Assembly: GCF_009856605.1 (NCBI RefSeq)
Contig: NZ_CP047242.1
Span: 2,672,001-2,736,000 of the forward strand
From: Trichormus variabilis 0441
GTDB taxonomy: Bacteria; Cyanobacteriota; Cyanobacteriia; Cyanobacteriales; Nostocaceae
Length of the DNA stretch: 64,000 nt
Reading direction: 5' to 3'
The position numbers were made by a program, and so were the translations under genes. The notes beneath the pieces were generated by a model that was given only the letters and a program-made list of their open reading frames with translations, was not told where the DNA came from and did no database searches. Below are positions 1 to 9,344 of the stretch, piece by piece. The first letter of the stretch is position 1; each line of letters opens with the position of its first letter.

Positions 1-1147
1 AATCAGACTCTAACCCTGAGGCTTTGAGTGTTTCTATACTTTGCAACGCAGCAATCGAAACTCCCGCCGCCTTCCCATACTCTTGGATTAATCGTTGATT
101 AGCGTCTACCCGTTGCCGAGAAATCCATCGTAAGGTTAAGACATTTATGGCGGCAAAGCTAACTACCAGTAAGGTCAGTACCCAGTCATACTGCACCATT
201 ACCAAGGCATAAAAAAGCACCATCAATGTATCAATGATGGTTGTTGCTAATTGTCCCGCCAGAACATCGGCTACTTGGTCATTTAGGTTAGTGCGGTTAC
301 TGATTTCCCCAGCGAATCTTTGGGCATAAAAGCTCACAGGTAAGCGGAGAATATGCCAGAGGAAACGGCTGGACATACCCACAGCCAGTCTAATTTTGAG
401 TCGGCGTAGGTAGTGTAGTCGTAGCAATGTGAGTGATCCTTGCAGTATGGCAGCGATCGCCATCGCCACAAGCAGAGGACGTAGCCATAACTGCCGCCCC
501 TGCACCAAAATATCATCGACAAATATTTGACTAAATACGGGAATTACCAACCCAATAATTGTTAAGAAAAATCCCGCTACGATGCAGTAAACTAAAGCAC
601 TCTCAGCCCCCTGTAGCCGTGACCACAAAGATGCAATCATGCTGGGTTTGCGACCACCTTTTTGGAACTCTGCGCCTGGTTCCATCACCAGTACTATTCC
701 GGTATACCCCTCGTCAAATTCCTGTAATGATACATGACGCGGCCCCGTAGCGGGGTCATTGAGATAAACCTGATGTTTGTCAAATCCCTCTACCACAACA
801 AAATGGTTAAAGTTCCAAAAGACGATATAAGGAGGGTATAACTTTTGTACTTGCTTGAGTTCTTTTTTAAAGCCTTTAGCCTCTAGACCATAAGTTCTGG
901 CAGCTTTCACCATATTGGATGCCTTGCTACCATCGCGGGAAACTCCGCAGTCTCGCCGCAGTTGTGGCAATGGTACAATTCGACCGTAGTAACCAAGAAT
1001 AATTCCCAAAGCAGCCGCACCACATTCTACCGCTTCCATTTGTAGAAGCGTAGGCGTTTTTACTCGCAGCCTTCTAGATAGTAGTATTTTTTTTACATAC
1101 TGCCAAGGATTAAACAGTGTTACTACGGTAGATTTAGTAGATACCAC
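1..1147 (-). CDS. NHLP-type bacteriocin/RiPP export ABC transporter with C39 peptidase domain (3' part cut off)
   Basis: Partial gene; the C-terminal part, including the ATPase, lies beyond position 1. Translation of the minus strand from a GTG at 1147 gives an N-terminal C39 peptidase: TPTLLQMEAVECGAAAL carries the catalytic Cys, NFNHFVVVEGF the His and LNDPATG the Asp. A hydrophobic ABC membrane domain follows. In this family the peptidase removes a leader after a GG motif while the transporter exports the core peptide. The start overlaps the end of the upstream HlyD-like gene by 14 bp, so the two are probably translated together. The divergent proteusin precursor at 2853 has a fitting GG site and is the likely substrate (inference). 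Frame and motifs are directly visible; the missing ATPase domain is assumed. Confidence 0.88.
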   Translation of the reverse strand, partial: MVSTKSTVVTLFNPWQYVKKILLSRRLRVKTPTLLQMEAVECGAAALGIILGYYGRIVPLPQLRRDCGVSRDGSKASNMVKAARTYGLEAKGFKKELKQVQKLYPPYIVFWNFNHFVVVEGFDKHQVYLNDPATGPRHVSLQEFDEGYTGIVLVMEPGAEFQKGGRKPSMIASLWSRLQGAESALVYCIVAGFFLTIIGLVIPVFSQIFVDDILVQGRQLWLRPLLVAMAIAAILQGSLTLLRLHYLRRLKIRLAVGMSSRFLWHILRLPVSFYAQRFAGEISNRTNLNDQVADVLAGQLATTIIDTLMVLFYALVMVQYDWVLTLLVVSFAAINVLTLRWISRQRVDANQRLIQEYGKAAGVSIAALQSIETLKASGLESD

Positions 1148-2579
1148 TGGTAGACCTCAAGATTGGTAAAACAAAGGTGATGGGAGCGCGTTCTTCTACC
1201 TTGACCCTCACAATGGTAGTAGTTCCAGAAGAAATATTCAGGTGCGGCCCTGTGGAAGAAGACCACTTATAGCCGCTTGGTGTATTGGCATCTAGTTCTA
1301 AGTGAGAGAATACTTGTATTAATCCTTGCTGTTGAGATACTAAACCTTCCAGCACCTCAGAATTACCTACTTCATTAGCAGCCGCTTCCTTGGTAATCGG
1401 GAAGCGAGAAATGCTGGTGACATTACCCACAATCCCCCCAAAGCGTTCCCGCTTCACCGTTTGGGGAGTAATTTGGATAGACATCCCCGGCTGAATTTTC
1501 TTCCCCTCCGCCACAGGAAAGTAGGTGACACCAACCAACTTACTCTGGGGATTTTCCGCCTCTATGGTAGCTAACCGTGTACCTGCGTTAACAACTTGCC
1601 CTGGTGTCAAGGTAATTTCTAAAATGCGTCCGCTATGTTGACTAATAATCTGGCTATTATCGCCTAGTTGTAGTTCCAGAGCGCCAATCTCTCGCTTGAC
1701 TTCTTGAATTTCTTTATTTCTCGCCGTGACATTTTCTAAATCTTGTTGAGCCACGGAAGCTTGTTGAGTATCTAATTGTTTCAACTGTGATTGCAAGTCA
1801 GCCACAAGGGTCAGATTTTCCCGATAATCTTTTTCTTGTTGAGTTTCTTTGACATCTAGTTCTTTTAATTGCGCTTGAATATCAGCGATTTTTTCTAAGT
1901 TTTGCAGATATTCCTGTTCTGCTTTGAGGGCTTCATCCCCGGAAATCGCCCCTTCTTTTTGAAATAATTCTTGGCGAATTTTCATCCTCCGTAAAAACAC
2001 AGAAGTCAGAGCTTGAGCTTGCTGGAGACGTTGCTGTAAGCCTTGACGTTGCTGACCAACAGAGGTGTTACCTTTGGTTTTGAGTAAAGGCGTGATTGCT
2101 TGTAATTCTAGTATACGCTGCCGGAGATACTGACGCTGTTGTTGCTGCGATCGCTCCTCTTGTTCCAACCTCCGGCCTTGCAACGAACCAACAGCTTTAT
2201 CTTGTGACTCCAGTTGTGTTAGTTTCCCTCGCTGTTGTTGCAGTCGCTTACGCAGTTCAGCTTGGTCAATTGTCGCTAACACCTGCCCTTTTTTAATCAC
2301 ATCCCCCACTTTCACATTCAGCGCCATGATTTGCCCAGCACTTTTGGATTGTAGCGGTACAACATTGCTAGGGTAAATCAATACACCCCGACCCTCAACG
2401 GTGATGGGAATGCTACCATAAATACCCCAAATAAAAGCAACTCCCACAATAGAACCCAACGCCACAAGAGGTAGCCAGCTTTTAGGACTGACTACCTGCA
2501 TCAGTTGGTCTAATCTTTCAGGAGAAGATAGACGCTCTAGGGATTCTTTACGGAATATAATGCGCTTTTGATCTAACAT
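1134..2579 (-). CDS. HlyD-family adaptor of an NHLP bacteriocin export system
   Basis: A 481-residue periplasmic adaptor. One membrane segment lies at about residues 35-55 (WLPLVALGSIVGVAFIWGIY), followed by a lipoyl half-motif, a long Gln/Leu-rich coiled coil (about 115-310) and a second lipoyl/beta-barrel part (HSGRILEITLTPGQVVNAG). This is the layout of HlyD-like proteins that link an ABC exporter to the outer membrane. It is transcribed just before, and overlaps, the C39-ABC transporter. ATG at 2579 gives a normal N-terminus. Role in export of the proteusin product encoded divergently is inferred from neighbourhood. Confidence 0.88.
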   Translation of the reverse strand: MLDQKRIIFRKESLERLSSPERLDQLMQVVSPKSWLPLVALGSIVGVAFIWGIYGSIPITVEGRGVLIYPSNVVPLQSKSAGQIMALNVKVGDVIKKGQVLATIDQAELRKRLQQQRGKLTQLESQDKAVGSLQGRRLEQEERSQQQQRQYLRQRILELQAITPLLKTKGNTSVGQQRQGLQQRLQQAQALTSVFLRRMKIRQELFQKEGAISGDEALKAEQEYLQNLEKIADIQAQLKELDVKETQQEKDYRENLTLVADLQSQLKQLDTQQASVAQQDLENVTARNKEIQEVKREIGALELQLGDNSQIISQHSGRILEITLTPGQVVNAGTRLATIEAENPQSKLVGVTYFPVAEGKKIQPGMSIQITPQTVKRERFGGIVGNVTSISRFPITKEAAANEVGNSEVLEGLVSQQQGLIQVFSHLELDANTPSGYKWSSSTGPHLNISSGTTTIVRVKVEERAPITFVLPILRSTSGIY

Positions 2580-2720
2580 TTAGAATGCCTTAAAAGTTGT
2601 TTGCACTCATAAATTTTTATATATTCCATGACTTTAGTTGCGTTGAGTCAGTTGAGCAAGGATTCACTTTTTATTTTTAACTTAAAAGCATCTAATATTT
2701 ATTAACAATGCACGATTTTT

Positions 2721-2820
2721 CTATAAAACTAACAATTTTTTAGTTTTATAGAAACCTGAAAAACGTGAGTGTTAGCTAAAAAAAGTGCATTGTAGCTAAA
2801 AAAACAACAGTAATATACTT
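2721..2820. promoter_or_regulatory. Divergent control region of the proteusin locus: perfect 12-bp inverted repeat and a spaced direct repeat
   Basis: The 273-bp gap between the HlyD gene and the precursor holds a perfect inverted repeat, CTATAAAACTAA at 2721-2732 and its complement at 2740-2751 (7-bp spacer), then a direct repeat TAGCTAAAAAAA at 2773-2784 and 2793-2804 (20 bp apart). TAATATACT near 2811 could be a -10 element. The symmetric site may be an operator or an AT-rich hairpin; no regulator is assigned. Confidence 0.45.
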
Positions 2821-2852
2821 TGTGCTGTTAGCTTTACTTGAGAGTTTTAAGC

Positions 2853-3203
2853 ATGACTCCGGAAATTAAACAAGCAATATCTGAGGCTCTTGCTAAACGT
2901 TCAGAATTTGAGCGCGGCCTAATTATCAAAGCATGGGAAGATGAAGCTTTTAGACAAGAGTTGCTTACTAATCCCAAGGCTGTTTATGCTCGTGAGAGTG
3001 GACACGAAGTTCCTGATAGTTTTGACATTGAAATCATTGAGGAAACGCCAGGTAGCATTAAACTTATTCTTCCCAAGAATCCTGCTCCTGTGACCCTTGA
3101 AGGTGAATTGACTGAAGAATCTTTGGAAGCGATCGCCGGTGGTATTTTCGTTAGCGTTTTTGTCAGTGTCTTTTTGGCGGTTCCTAATCAAGAGATTGCC
3201 TGA
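2853..3203 (+). CDS. Proteusin-type RiPP precursor with nitrile-hydratase-like leader peptide (NHLP)
   Basis: A 116-residue precursor starting at ATG 2853 (MTPEIKQAISEALAKRSEF); an in-frame TTG 15 bp upstream is less likely. The leader resembles nitrile hydratase alpha (AWEDEAFRQELLTNPKAVYARE) and ends in LTEESLEAIAGG, a double-glycine site matching the C39 peptidase of the divergent exporter. The predicted core is only 19 residues, IFVSVFVSVFLAVPNQEIA: alternating beta-branched and aromatic residues, no Cys, a hydrophobic strand like the D-amino-acid-rich proteusins. The two radical-SAM genes downstream are the likely modifying enzymes. Similar to the AvpA type of Anabaena variabilis from memory; not verified here. 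Confidence 0.88.
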   Translation: MTPEIKQAISEALAKRSEFERGLIIKAWEDEAFRQELLTNPKAVYARESGHEVPDSFDIEIIEETPGSIKLILPKNPAPVTLEGELTEESLEAIAGGIFVSVFVSVFLAVPNQEIA

Positions 3204-3370
3204 TTTCAGTAACTTTTAATGTCTAATACTTGGAGATATAAATTCTATCTTAGTGAACTGCAAATAGAATATATTGTGGTTCGCTAGGATTCTCTTTTTG
3301 CTTGTGCATTAGCGAATTAGTTATTGTTCGCAGCCCTTCATTGATTAAATTAAAATGAGAGATTTATAAA

Positions 3371-4876
3371 ATGATACAACTTCAGAAGTCTAGCTTTAAA
3401 GAGGATGAAAATCCAATTATAGATACTATTCAATTGAAAGATTTTTTTAAAAAAACAAAACTTGCAGATTTAGTTGTCAGTGGAAGTTTATTAGATTTGG
3501 AGTTGGAGAGATATTTAACTAAAGTAAGTAATATCAAACGATTTTACGAAAGATGGAATGCAGATCCAGATTTTCAGCAACAGTTTTCAACATATCCACA
3601 TCAAACTATAACTGATTATAAGTTACAAATTGATCATGATGATGTTCAGGCATTATTACATCAAATAAACACAAATTATGATAATAATAAAAAATCCATT
3701 CCTGTCAATTCAAATATTAATCAAAATTTTTACCAAGAATTAAATTTTAGTACCAATATATTAGAACTTGCTTCCTCTAGTCTTGAACCCCGTTTTCATG
3801 CCTGGAGGGAGAGACAAATTGCTCGAACTTTGAGTCAAATGCCTAAGTTAGTGCATGACAAATTGCTGCACGTAACTACAGCTTTTGAACTGAGTATAGG
3901 TTGCTCTGTAGGGTGCTGGTTTTGTGCTATTTCTGCGCCACGTCTCGAAGATATTTTTGCCTACAATCAGGAAAATGCAAAACTATGGCATGGAGTGCTA
4001 GAGTTACTAAAAAGTATACAGGGACAGGCCGCTAAAGCGGGATTTTGTTACTGGGCAACAGATCCGCTTGATAATCCAGATTATGAAAAATTCTGCCAGG
4101 ATTTTCATGATGTCTTGGGAATTTTTCCTCAAACTACAACAGCTCTATCCTTAAAAGATCCTAGACGTACACGCGCACTATTAAAGCTCTCACTTCAAAA
4201 TGGAATTGTTATTAATCGATTCTCAATTCTATCTTTAAAAATGTTAGATCGCGTTCATCAGGAGTTCAGCCCAGAAGAGTTAGCTTTTGTTGAATTAGTA
4301 CTGCAAAATCCAGAATCTAAAAGTATCAAGTCTAACTCTGGTCGAGCGCGTGAATATAATCAGAAAAATATATATAAAAATCCAGAAATTAAAAATCCAG
4401 AAAAGCCTGAAGACTCATTCCAAGGAACTAGTTCCTGTGTTAGTGGGTTTCTTTTTAATATGGTAAAACGCCACGTAAAACTGATTAGTCCCTGGAACGC
4501 AGATGAGCGATGGCCTTTAGGTTATCGAGTTTATGAAGAAGGTGATTTTGAGAATATTGATGAGTTAAAAATACTATTAACAGGAATGATTGAGCGACAT
4601 ATGGCTCTAACTATTAGACCAAATGATCTGATCAGATTTCGTCCAGACTTGAAGTACGAAAACTTGTCAGATGGATTTCAAGTCTCAACTAAATATAAAA
4701 AGCACAAATTTGGTAATGCTCCGTTTATTCAACAGTTAGGGAAAATGATTGATAAGGGAGATAAGACCGCCGCAGAAATTGCTGCATCCTTCAATATTTA
4801 TGGTATTCCATCAATTCATATTTTTGATTCTTTAAATTTAATGTTTAGGGAAGGCGTGTTAGATGATGAATCATAA
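3371..4876 (+). CDS. Radical-SAM RiPP maturation amino-acid epimerase (PoyD/OspD/AvpD type)
   Basis: A 501-residue radical-SAM enzyme. The cluster-binding motif CSVGCWFCAIS (C-x3-C-x2-C) lies at about residues 178-185, unusually far into the chain because of a roughly 170-residue N-terminal region, as in proteusin epimerases. This family converts L- to D-residues in the core peptide, by hydrogen abstraction at C-alpha. It lies 167 bp downstream of the precursor and on the same strand, with a C-methyltransferase gene following. Codon use is AT-rich compared with the core genome. Assignment rests on the motif, architecture and the adjacent NHLP precursor; which core residues are epimerised cannot be read from the gene. 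Confidence 0.82.
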   Translation: MIQLQKSSFKEDENPIIDTIQLKDFFKKTKLADLVVSGSLLDLELERYLTKVSNIKRFYERWNADPDFQQQFSTYPHQTITDYKLQIDHDDVQALLHQINTNYDNNKKSIPVNSNINQNFYQELNFSTNILELASSSLEPRFHAWRERQIARTLSQMPKLVHDKLLHVTTAFELSIGCSVGCWFCAISAPRLEDIFAYNQENAKLWHGVLELLKSIQGQAAKAGFCYWATDPLDNPDYEKFCQDFHDVLGIFPQTTTALSLKDPRRTRALLKLSLQNGIVINRFSILSLKMLDRVHQEFSPEELAFVELVLQNPESKSIKSNSGRAREYNQKNIYKNPEIKNPEKPEDSFQGTSSCVSGFLFNMVKRHVKLISPWNADERWPLGYRVYEEGDFENIDELKILLTGMIERHMALTIRPNDLIRFRPDLKYENLSDGFQVSTKYKKHKFGNAPFIQQLGKMIDKGDKTAAEIAASFNIYGIPSIHIFDSLNLMFREGVLDDES

Positions 4877-4936
4877 ATATCTTGCTTTTGACTAAAAGTA
4901 GATGTCGGACGAGGGCTGTTTTTGAAGGAATGTATC

Positions 4937-6907
4937 ATGGTTGATGTATGTCTAGTATCGATGCCCTATGCTGCGATCGAAAGGCCGTCTATTGCTTTAG
5001 GGATATTGAAGTCTTGCTTGACACAAAAAGGTATTCAAGCGATCGCTCTCTATCCTAATATTTCTTTTGCTGAGGAAATCGGTCTCTACAAGTATGCAGA
5101 AATTAGTGAAAGTTCTCCTCACCTATTAATGGGGGAATGGACATTCTCCGGGGTAGCATTTCCAGATTTTCAACCTGACCACTCGGAATATCTCAGTATA
5201 CTCACTGCCCAAAGAAACTCTACCAAAACTCAGGCGCTTTGGTTAGTTCGTAATCAAGCTAAGGCTTTTATTGAGCGTGTAGCACAGTCTATTTTAGATT
5301 TACAGCCTCGGATTGTTAGCTGTAGTTCTATGTTCCAACAGCACAGTGCATCACTGGCTCTACTCCGCAGAATTAAAGAATTAAACCAAGATGTTATCAC
5401 GCTCATAGGTGGTGCTAACTGTGAGGGATCAATGGGGGTTACCACTCATAGGGAATTTCCTTGGGTGGATTTTGTAGCTTCAGGAGAAGGGGATGATCTG
5501 TTTTCCAAGCTGTGTCGTAAGCTACTAGACAAAGGTCGTGACGTTGATGTAGCAGAACTTCCTTACGGTGTTATTGGCCCAGCTCATCGGAGCATGAATA
5601 TACTTGCACAAGAAGCGCCTAGAGCGTCCATACATGATTTAGATCAAGTACCAACTCCTGATTACGACGATTACTTTCAAACTCTCAATATCTCCAAGCT
5701 TTCTCCATATATAACTCCTGGTTTACCTATTGAAACCTCACGAGGTTGTTGGTGGGGACAAAAAAACCATTGCACATTCTGTGGACTAAATGGTGCGGGA
5801 CTCACCTATCGGTCAAAATCCTCAAATCGGGTGGTGGAAGAATTTCTGCAATTGTCACAGCGATATGACTTGAGAAAGTTCCAAGTCGTCGATAATATTT
5901 TGAGTATGAATCACATTAATACAGTTCTTCCCATATTTGCGCAATTAAAAGAACCGTATACGATTTTTTATGAAACGAAGGCTAACTTGAAGCGCCAACA
6001 ACTACAACAGCTGAGGGATGCTGGTGTGAGGCTAATTCAGCCAGGAATAGAAAGTATGCACGACCTGGCCTTGAAGTTACTGAATAAAGGCAATTCAACT
6101 GTAATTAATATTCAACTACTCAAGTGGGCTTATGAATTTGGTCTGATTGTGTTGTGGAATTTCCTTGTTGGCGCTCCTGGAGAGTCTGCGGAATGGTACT
6201 CTGAGCTACTTCAATGGCTTCCTTGGATTGTGCATTTGCAACCACCGTCCGGTGTAGCATCGATCCGATACGATCGCTTTAGCCTCTATCATAATCAACC
6301 AACCAATTATGGGTTAGAACTTTTACCTCATAAAGCTTATTCATATATTTACCCAATTTCGCCAGAAGCGATGGCTGATTTGGCATACTATTTTGAGGAT
6401 CATAGTCATCAGGCTGGCAAAAAAGTACTTCCAGAGCATCAAGCACTAGCAGAATGGGTCAATCAGTGGACAGAAATGTTTAATTCTCCAAATCCTCCGA
6501 GTTTAAAAATCGCGGAAGATAATGGTGAGCAGATCAGAATAATTGATACTAGACCATGTGCCATTAATAATGAGATAAATCTGCAAGGACTAGCATATCA
6601 AGTCTATACTGCCTGCGATCGTGCCGTAACAGAGACAGAACTGTTGGAGACTCTGCATACAAGTTACAAACTTGATGTTTCTTGGAACGAAATTCAACCA
6701 GTGGTAGATGAGCTGCAATCATACAAGATTTTGCTGCAAATAAACGGTAAGATGTTGAGTCTAGCCGTGACAGCTTCTACCCCGTACCCCAGGCAATATA
6801 AGGATATCGAATCTCCTTCAGGATATGTAGACATCATTGGTTTTATTCGGAATAATACAAAGAAATTAGAATCTCCTCGTCCTGCGTGGGCTACCCTTTG
6901 GATGTAA
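4937..6907 (+). CDS. B12-binding radical-SAM RiPP maturation protein, probable C-methyltransferase
   Basis: 657 residues from ATG 4937, preceded by an AAGGA-like ribosome site; a TTG 15 bp upstream is the alternative. The N-terminus (VDVCLVSMPYAAIERPSIAL) is a cobalamin-binding Rossmann region and GGANCEGSMG lies in the same domain. The radical-SAM motif is RGCWWGQKNHCTFCG (C-x7-C-x2-C) at about residue 275. These features match the RiPP maturation radical-SAM protein family, whose known members methylate unactivated carbons of proteusin cores. It closes the biosynthetic operon. Substrate and sites are inferred. Confidence 0.8.
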   Translation: MVDVCLVSMPYAAIERPSIALGILKSCLTQKGIQAIALYPNISFAEEIGLYKYAEISESSPHLLMGEWTFSGVAFPDFQPDHSEYLSILTAQRNSTKTQALWLVRNQAKAFIERVAQSILDLQPRIVSCSSMFQQHSASLALLRRIKELNQDVITLIGGANCEGSMGVTTHREFPWVDFVASGEGDDLFSKLCRKLLDKGRDVDVAELPYGVIGPAHRSMNILAQEAPRASIHDLDQVPTPDYDDYFQTLNISKLSPYITPGLPIETSRGCWWGQKNHCTFCGLNGAGLTYRSKSSNRVVEEFLQLSQRYDLRKFQVVDNILSMNHINTVLPIFAQLKEPYTIFYETKANLKRQQLQQLRDAGVRLIQPGIESMHDLALKLLNKGNSTVINIQLLKWAYEFGLIVLWNFLVGAPGESAEWYSELLQWLPWIVHLQPPSGVASIRYDRFSLYHNQPTNYGLELLPHKAYSYIYPISPEAMADLAYYFEDHSHQAGKKVLPEHQALAEWVNQWTEMFNSPNPPSLKIAEDNGEQIRIIDTRPCAINNEINLQGLAYQVYTACDRAVTETELLETLHTSYKLDVSWNEIQPVVDELQSYKILLQINGKMLSLAVTASTPYPRQYKDIESPSGYVDIIGFIRNNTKKLESPRPAWATLWM

Positions 6908-7019
6908 TTTTCCAATCCATAATTTAATTTTTTACCCAGCGATTCACTAAGTTATTTTGAGTGGCGATCGCTGGTATTCTTAATTTTACGGTTAAACATA
7001 GGAGCAATGGAAAAATTAC

Positions 7020-8114
7020 CTAACTTACTTTTAATCTTTCCAACATCCAATCAAATCTTTTACCAGCGATCGCCATTCTATCTAAAGTGTTAATATCTAA
7101 TTCATCGTCATACTCTAGCCCTTCATGTAAAGATTCACCCCGGCTATAAACTCGCCTACCATAGCCAAGCTGACTCACCATTGGTTGTAATCTTTGATCA
7201 AGCAAACTAGCAATTACCCGATAAAATCTTGATGCAAATCCTATATCTTGTTGTAATTTTGCGGCTAGTTGCTGTCGGGGAATCGATAACACTACAGAAT
7301 GTTCAATTGCTTTAACAGTTGTAGGGGGTAAACTACCATCAATAAAGGGTGTTTCTCCGATGATTTCACCTTTGGATAATTTGGCTATTTCTCTACCAGA
7401 AATCTCATTACCTTCAATAGCTGCAAAAGCACGCACTAAAGGATTTCGTTCATCTAGAGAAATAGACAAAGACATTTTTCCATCGAGAAGAATATACAGC
7501 GCGTCTACAGTTCCTTGTTCGTGAATGAGTATGGTATTAGCGGGAATTTTTTGTGGAGTACCAGAAGCCATCATCCAATCGATGTCACTATCGTGTAATT
7601 CTCCTAAAATAAACAGTACATCTCGTAAAGGCTGACTTTGTGCTAGGTTACGACGACCAAGTTGATCGATGGTATTTTCTATTCTATTGGAAATAATGAT
7701 GGCGATCGCTCGATAAAAACGCGCCGCAAAACCCACATCTTGCTGTAATTTGGCTGCTAATTCTCTTATTGGGATTGATATCACCAGGGACTTTTCTACA
7801 GATGTAATTGTAGTGGCTGGTGGACGTGTCCCAATCAAGGGACTTTCTCCGACTATCTCACCTCTAGATAATCTCCCAATCTCTCTACCTGAAATTTCTT
7901 CACCTTCAATAGCTGCGAATGCACGAGTTAGAGGATTATTTTCTGGTTGGGAGAGAGTGACGCTAAATGTACCATCTAATAAAATATGAAAAAACTCAGT
8001 ACTTCCTCTTTCTTGAATAAGAATAGTACCAGCCGCTAATTCTTGTTGATTACCGGTAGTAATCATCCAATCAATATCACTTTTAGTTAACTCTTTCAGG
8101 AGAATTTCAGTCAT
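7020..8114 (-). CDS. Protein with two tandem cyclic-nucleotide-binding (CRP-like) domains
   Basis: 364 residues containing an internal duplication: residues about 5-150 and 170-315 each read SDIDWM..., ILLDG..., AFAAIEG.EISGREI..LS.GEI.GE.P and LAAKLQQD.GFA.RFYR. This is the cyclic-nucleotide-binding beta-roll (GEIVGESPLIG resembles the phosphate-binding cassette, but the conserved Arg of canonical cAMP sites is not obvious). There is no DNA-binding helix-turn-helix. Last gene of a four-gene minus-strand set with a ParA-like ATPase and a membrane sensor. Probably a ligand-responsive or scaffold module; ligand unknown. Confidence 0.8.
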   Translation of the reverse strand: MTEILLKELTKSDIDWMITTGNQQELAAGTILIQERGSTEFFHILLDGTFSVTLSQPENNPLTRAFAAIEGEEISGREIGRLSRGEIVGESPLIGTRPPATTITSVEKSLVISIPIRELAAKLQQDVGFAARFYRAIAIIISNRIENTIDQLGRRNLAQSQPLRDVLFILGELHDSDIDWMMASGTPQKIPANTILIHEQGTVDALYILLDGKMSLSISLDERNPLVRAFAAIEGNEISGREIAKLSKGEIIGETPFIDGSLPPTTVKAIEHSVVLSIPRQQLAAKLQQDIGFASRFYRVIASLLDQRLQPMVSQLGYGRRVYSRGESLHEGLEYDDELDINTLDRMAIAGKRFDWMLERLKVS

Positions 8115-8182
8115 AGGTTAATTACCCTGTGTTTTGTAAATTGTTAGAAGGATATGGAAACTACAGAGGCGCGGATATATAT

Positions 8183-9340
8183 CTATATTGGTAGTTTATT
8201 TAAGATGTTATGGATATGTGAGTCAGCCTCCGGAGTAGCTAATTCCTCCAAGGTCAAATAACACAATGCAATTAAGATTAATGGTTGATTATTCAGGCTT
8301 GTGTTATTTTCTACATATTTAATATGAAATTGCTGCAAATTTTCGGCGGCTGCTTTAACTAATCCTTGTAAAATTGCAAAGGCTCTATCAGAAAGTGGTG
8401 GCTGACCACGATAGTTTTGCAGTCTACCTCCTTCTCGATAGTTGGGAAATGATTCTAATCCTAAAAACTGCAAAAACCAATTAGAATAATAATTGCCACT
8501 AGCAGCTACAATACCTCTATAGTCGGCAATTAGCTCATCGAATATATTGTTTCGCATGGAATTAAATAAGCGATGTGTCAAGTAGTGAGTACATTCATGT
8601 TCCAGGCGAATTGTGATAGATAATTGGTGCCATTCGGATTCAGAAATGCCTATATCTTTAGCAGGAATATTACTATACGGACTATTACTTAAAATAATAA
8701 ATTTATCTTGATAAAGTGTTTTCTGGGGAATGATTTTTTGAAACTCCGCTTTCCAGTTGTTTTCACCACAATTACCAAAATTTGCTGCTTCCCATTTTTG
8801 GCGATACTGACGAATCCTATCCCAATTGTTGAACCCGCGAACAATACAAGCGCCCATTGATGTAGGAACTGTTTGGGGTTCATTTCGCATTGTTAAGGCT
8901 TGTACTAAAGATATAAAATCTTCTCGGCTCTCAGTTAGTAATACTGGAATAGTTCCAGCCAAGCTTTGGTGGAGGATTAATTGTAGTTTTTGTGGTTGCT
9001 GCAAGACTAAACCACTAGCTTCTGCCATTCCATTTGTTGACACACCTTTACGAGTGGCATTTTGATATGCTTGTGTTTGAGAGATACCCTCTTGGATGGG
9101 AAATTGCAACTGTACAAGCTTCTGTTTGAGTACTGCAAACACCCCTAAAACTTTGGCTAAAACTGCGTATTCTTCCCAAACTTTCATGTGTGGTTCTGGA
9201 GGTAAGGGAAACTCAATTGGGGAAGTTAAGGTATCGTGAGCAAAAACATTTTGGTTGTATATCAATAGTTCTTCAATTTCAGAAGATGTTGCTCCAAAGT
9301 CAGTCAAAACTTGAGTACGCAATGATTGTTTAAGGTTCAT
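8183..9340 (-). CDS. Uncharacterised protein with HExxH metallopeptidase-like motif
   Basis: 385 residues, family not recognised. At about residues 249-253 it has HECTH in the context IRLEHECTHYLTHRLF, followed 18 residues later by DELIADYRG, which fits a gluzincin-type zinc site (HExxH plus a downstream Glu). No signal peptide or membrane span is visible, so it should be cytosolic. It starts 4 bp after the stop of the ParA-like gene, which argues for translational coupling. A protease role is an inference from the motif only. Confidence 0.6.
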   Translation of the reverse strand: MNLKQSLRTQVLTDFGATSSEIEELLIYNQNVFAHDTLTSPIEFPLPPEPHMKVWEEYAVLAKVLGVFAVLKQKLVQLQFPIQEGISQTQAYQNATRKGVSTNGMAEASGLVLQQPQKLQLILHQSLAGTIPVLLTESREDFISLVQALTMRNEPQTVPTSMGACIVRGFNNWDRIRQYRQKWEAANFGNCGENNWKAEFQKIIPQKTLYQDKFIILSNSPYSNIPAKDIGISESEWHQLSITIRLEHECTHYLTHRLFNSMRNNIFDELIADYRGIVAASGNYYSNWFLQFLGLESFPNYREGGRLQNYRGQPPLSDRAFAILQGLVKAAAENLQQFHIKYVENNTSLNNQPLILIALCYLTLEELATPEADSHIHNILNKLPI

Positions 9341-9344
9341 ATTG

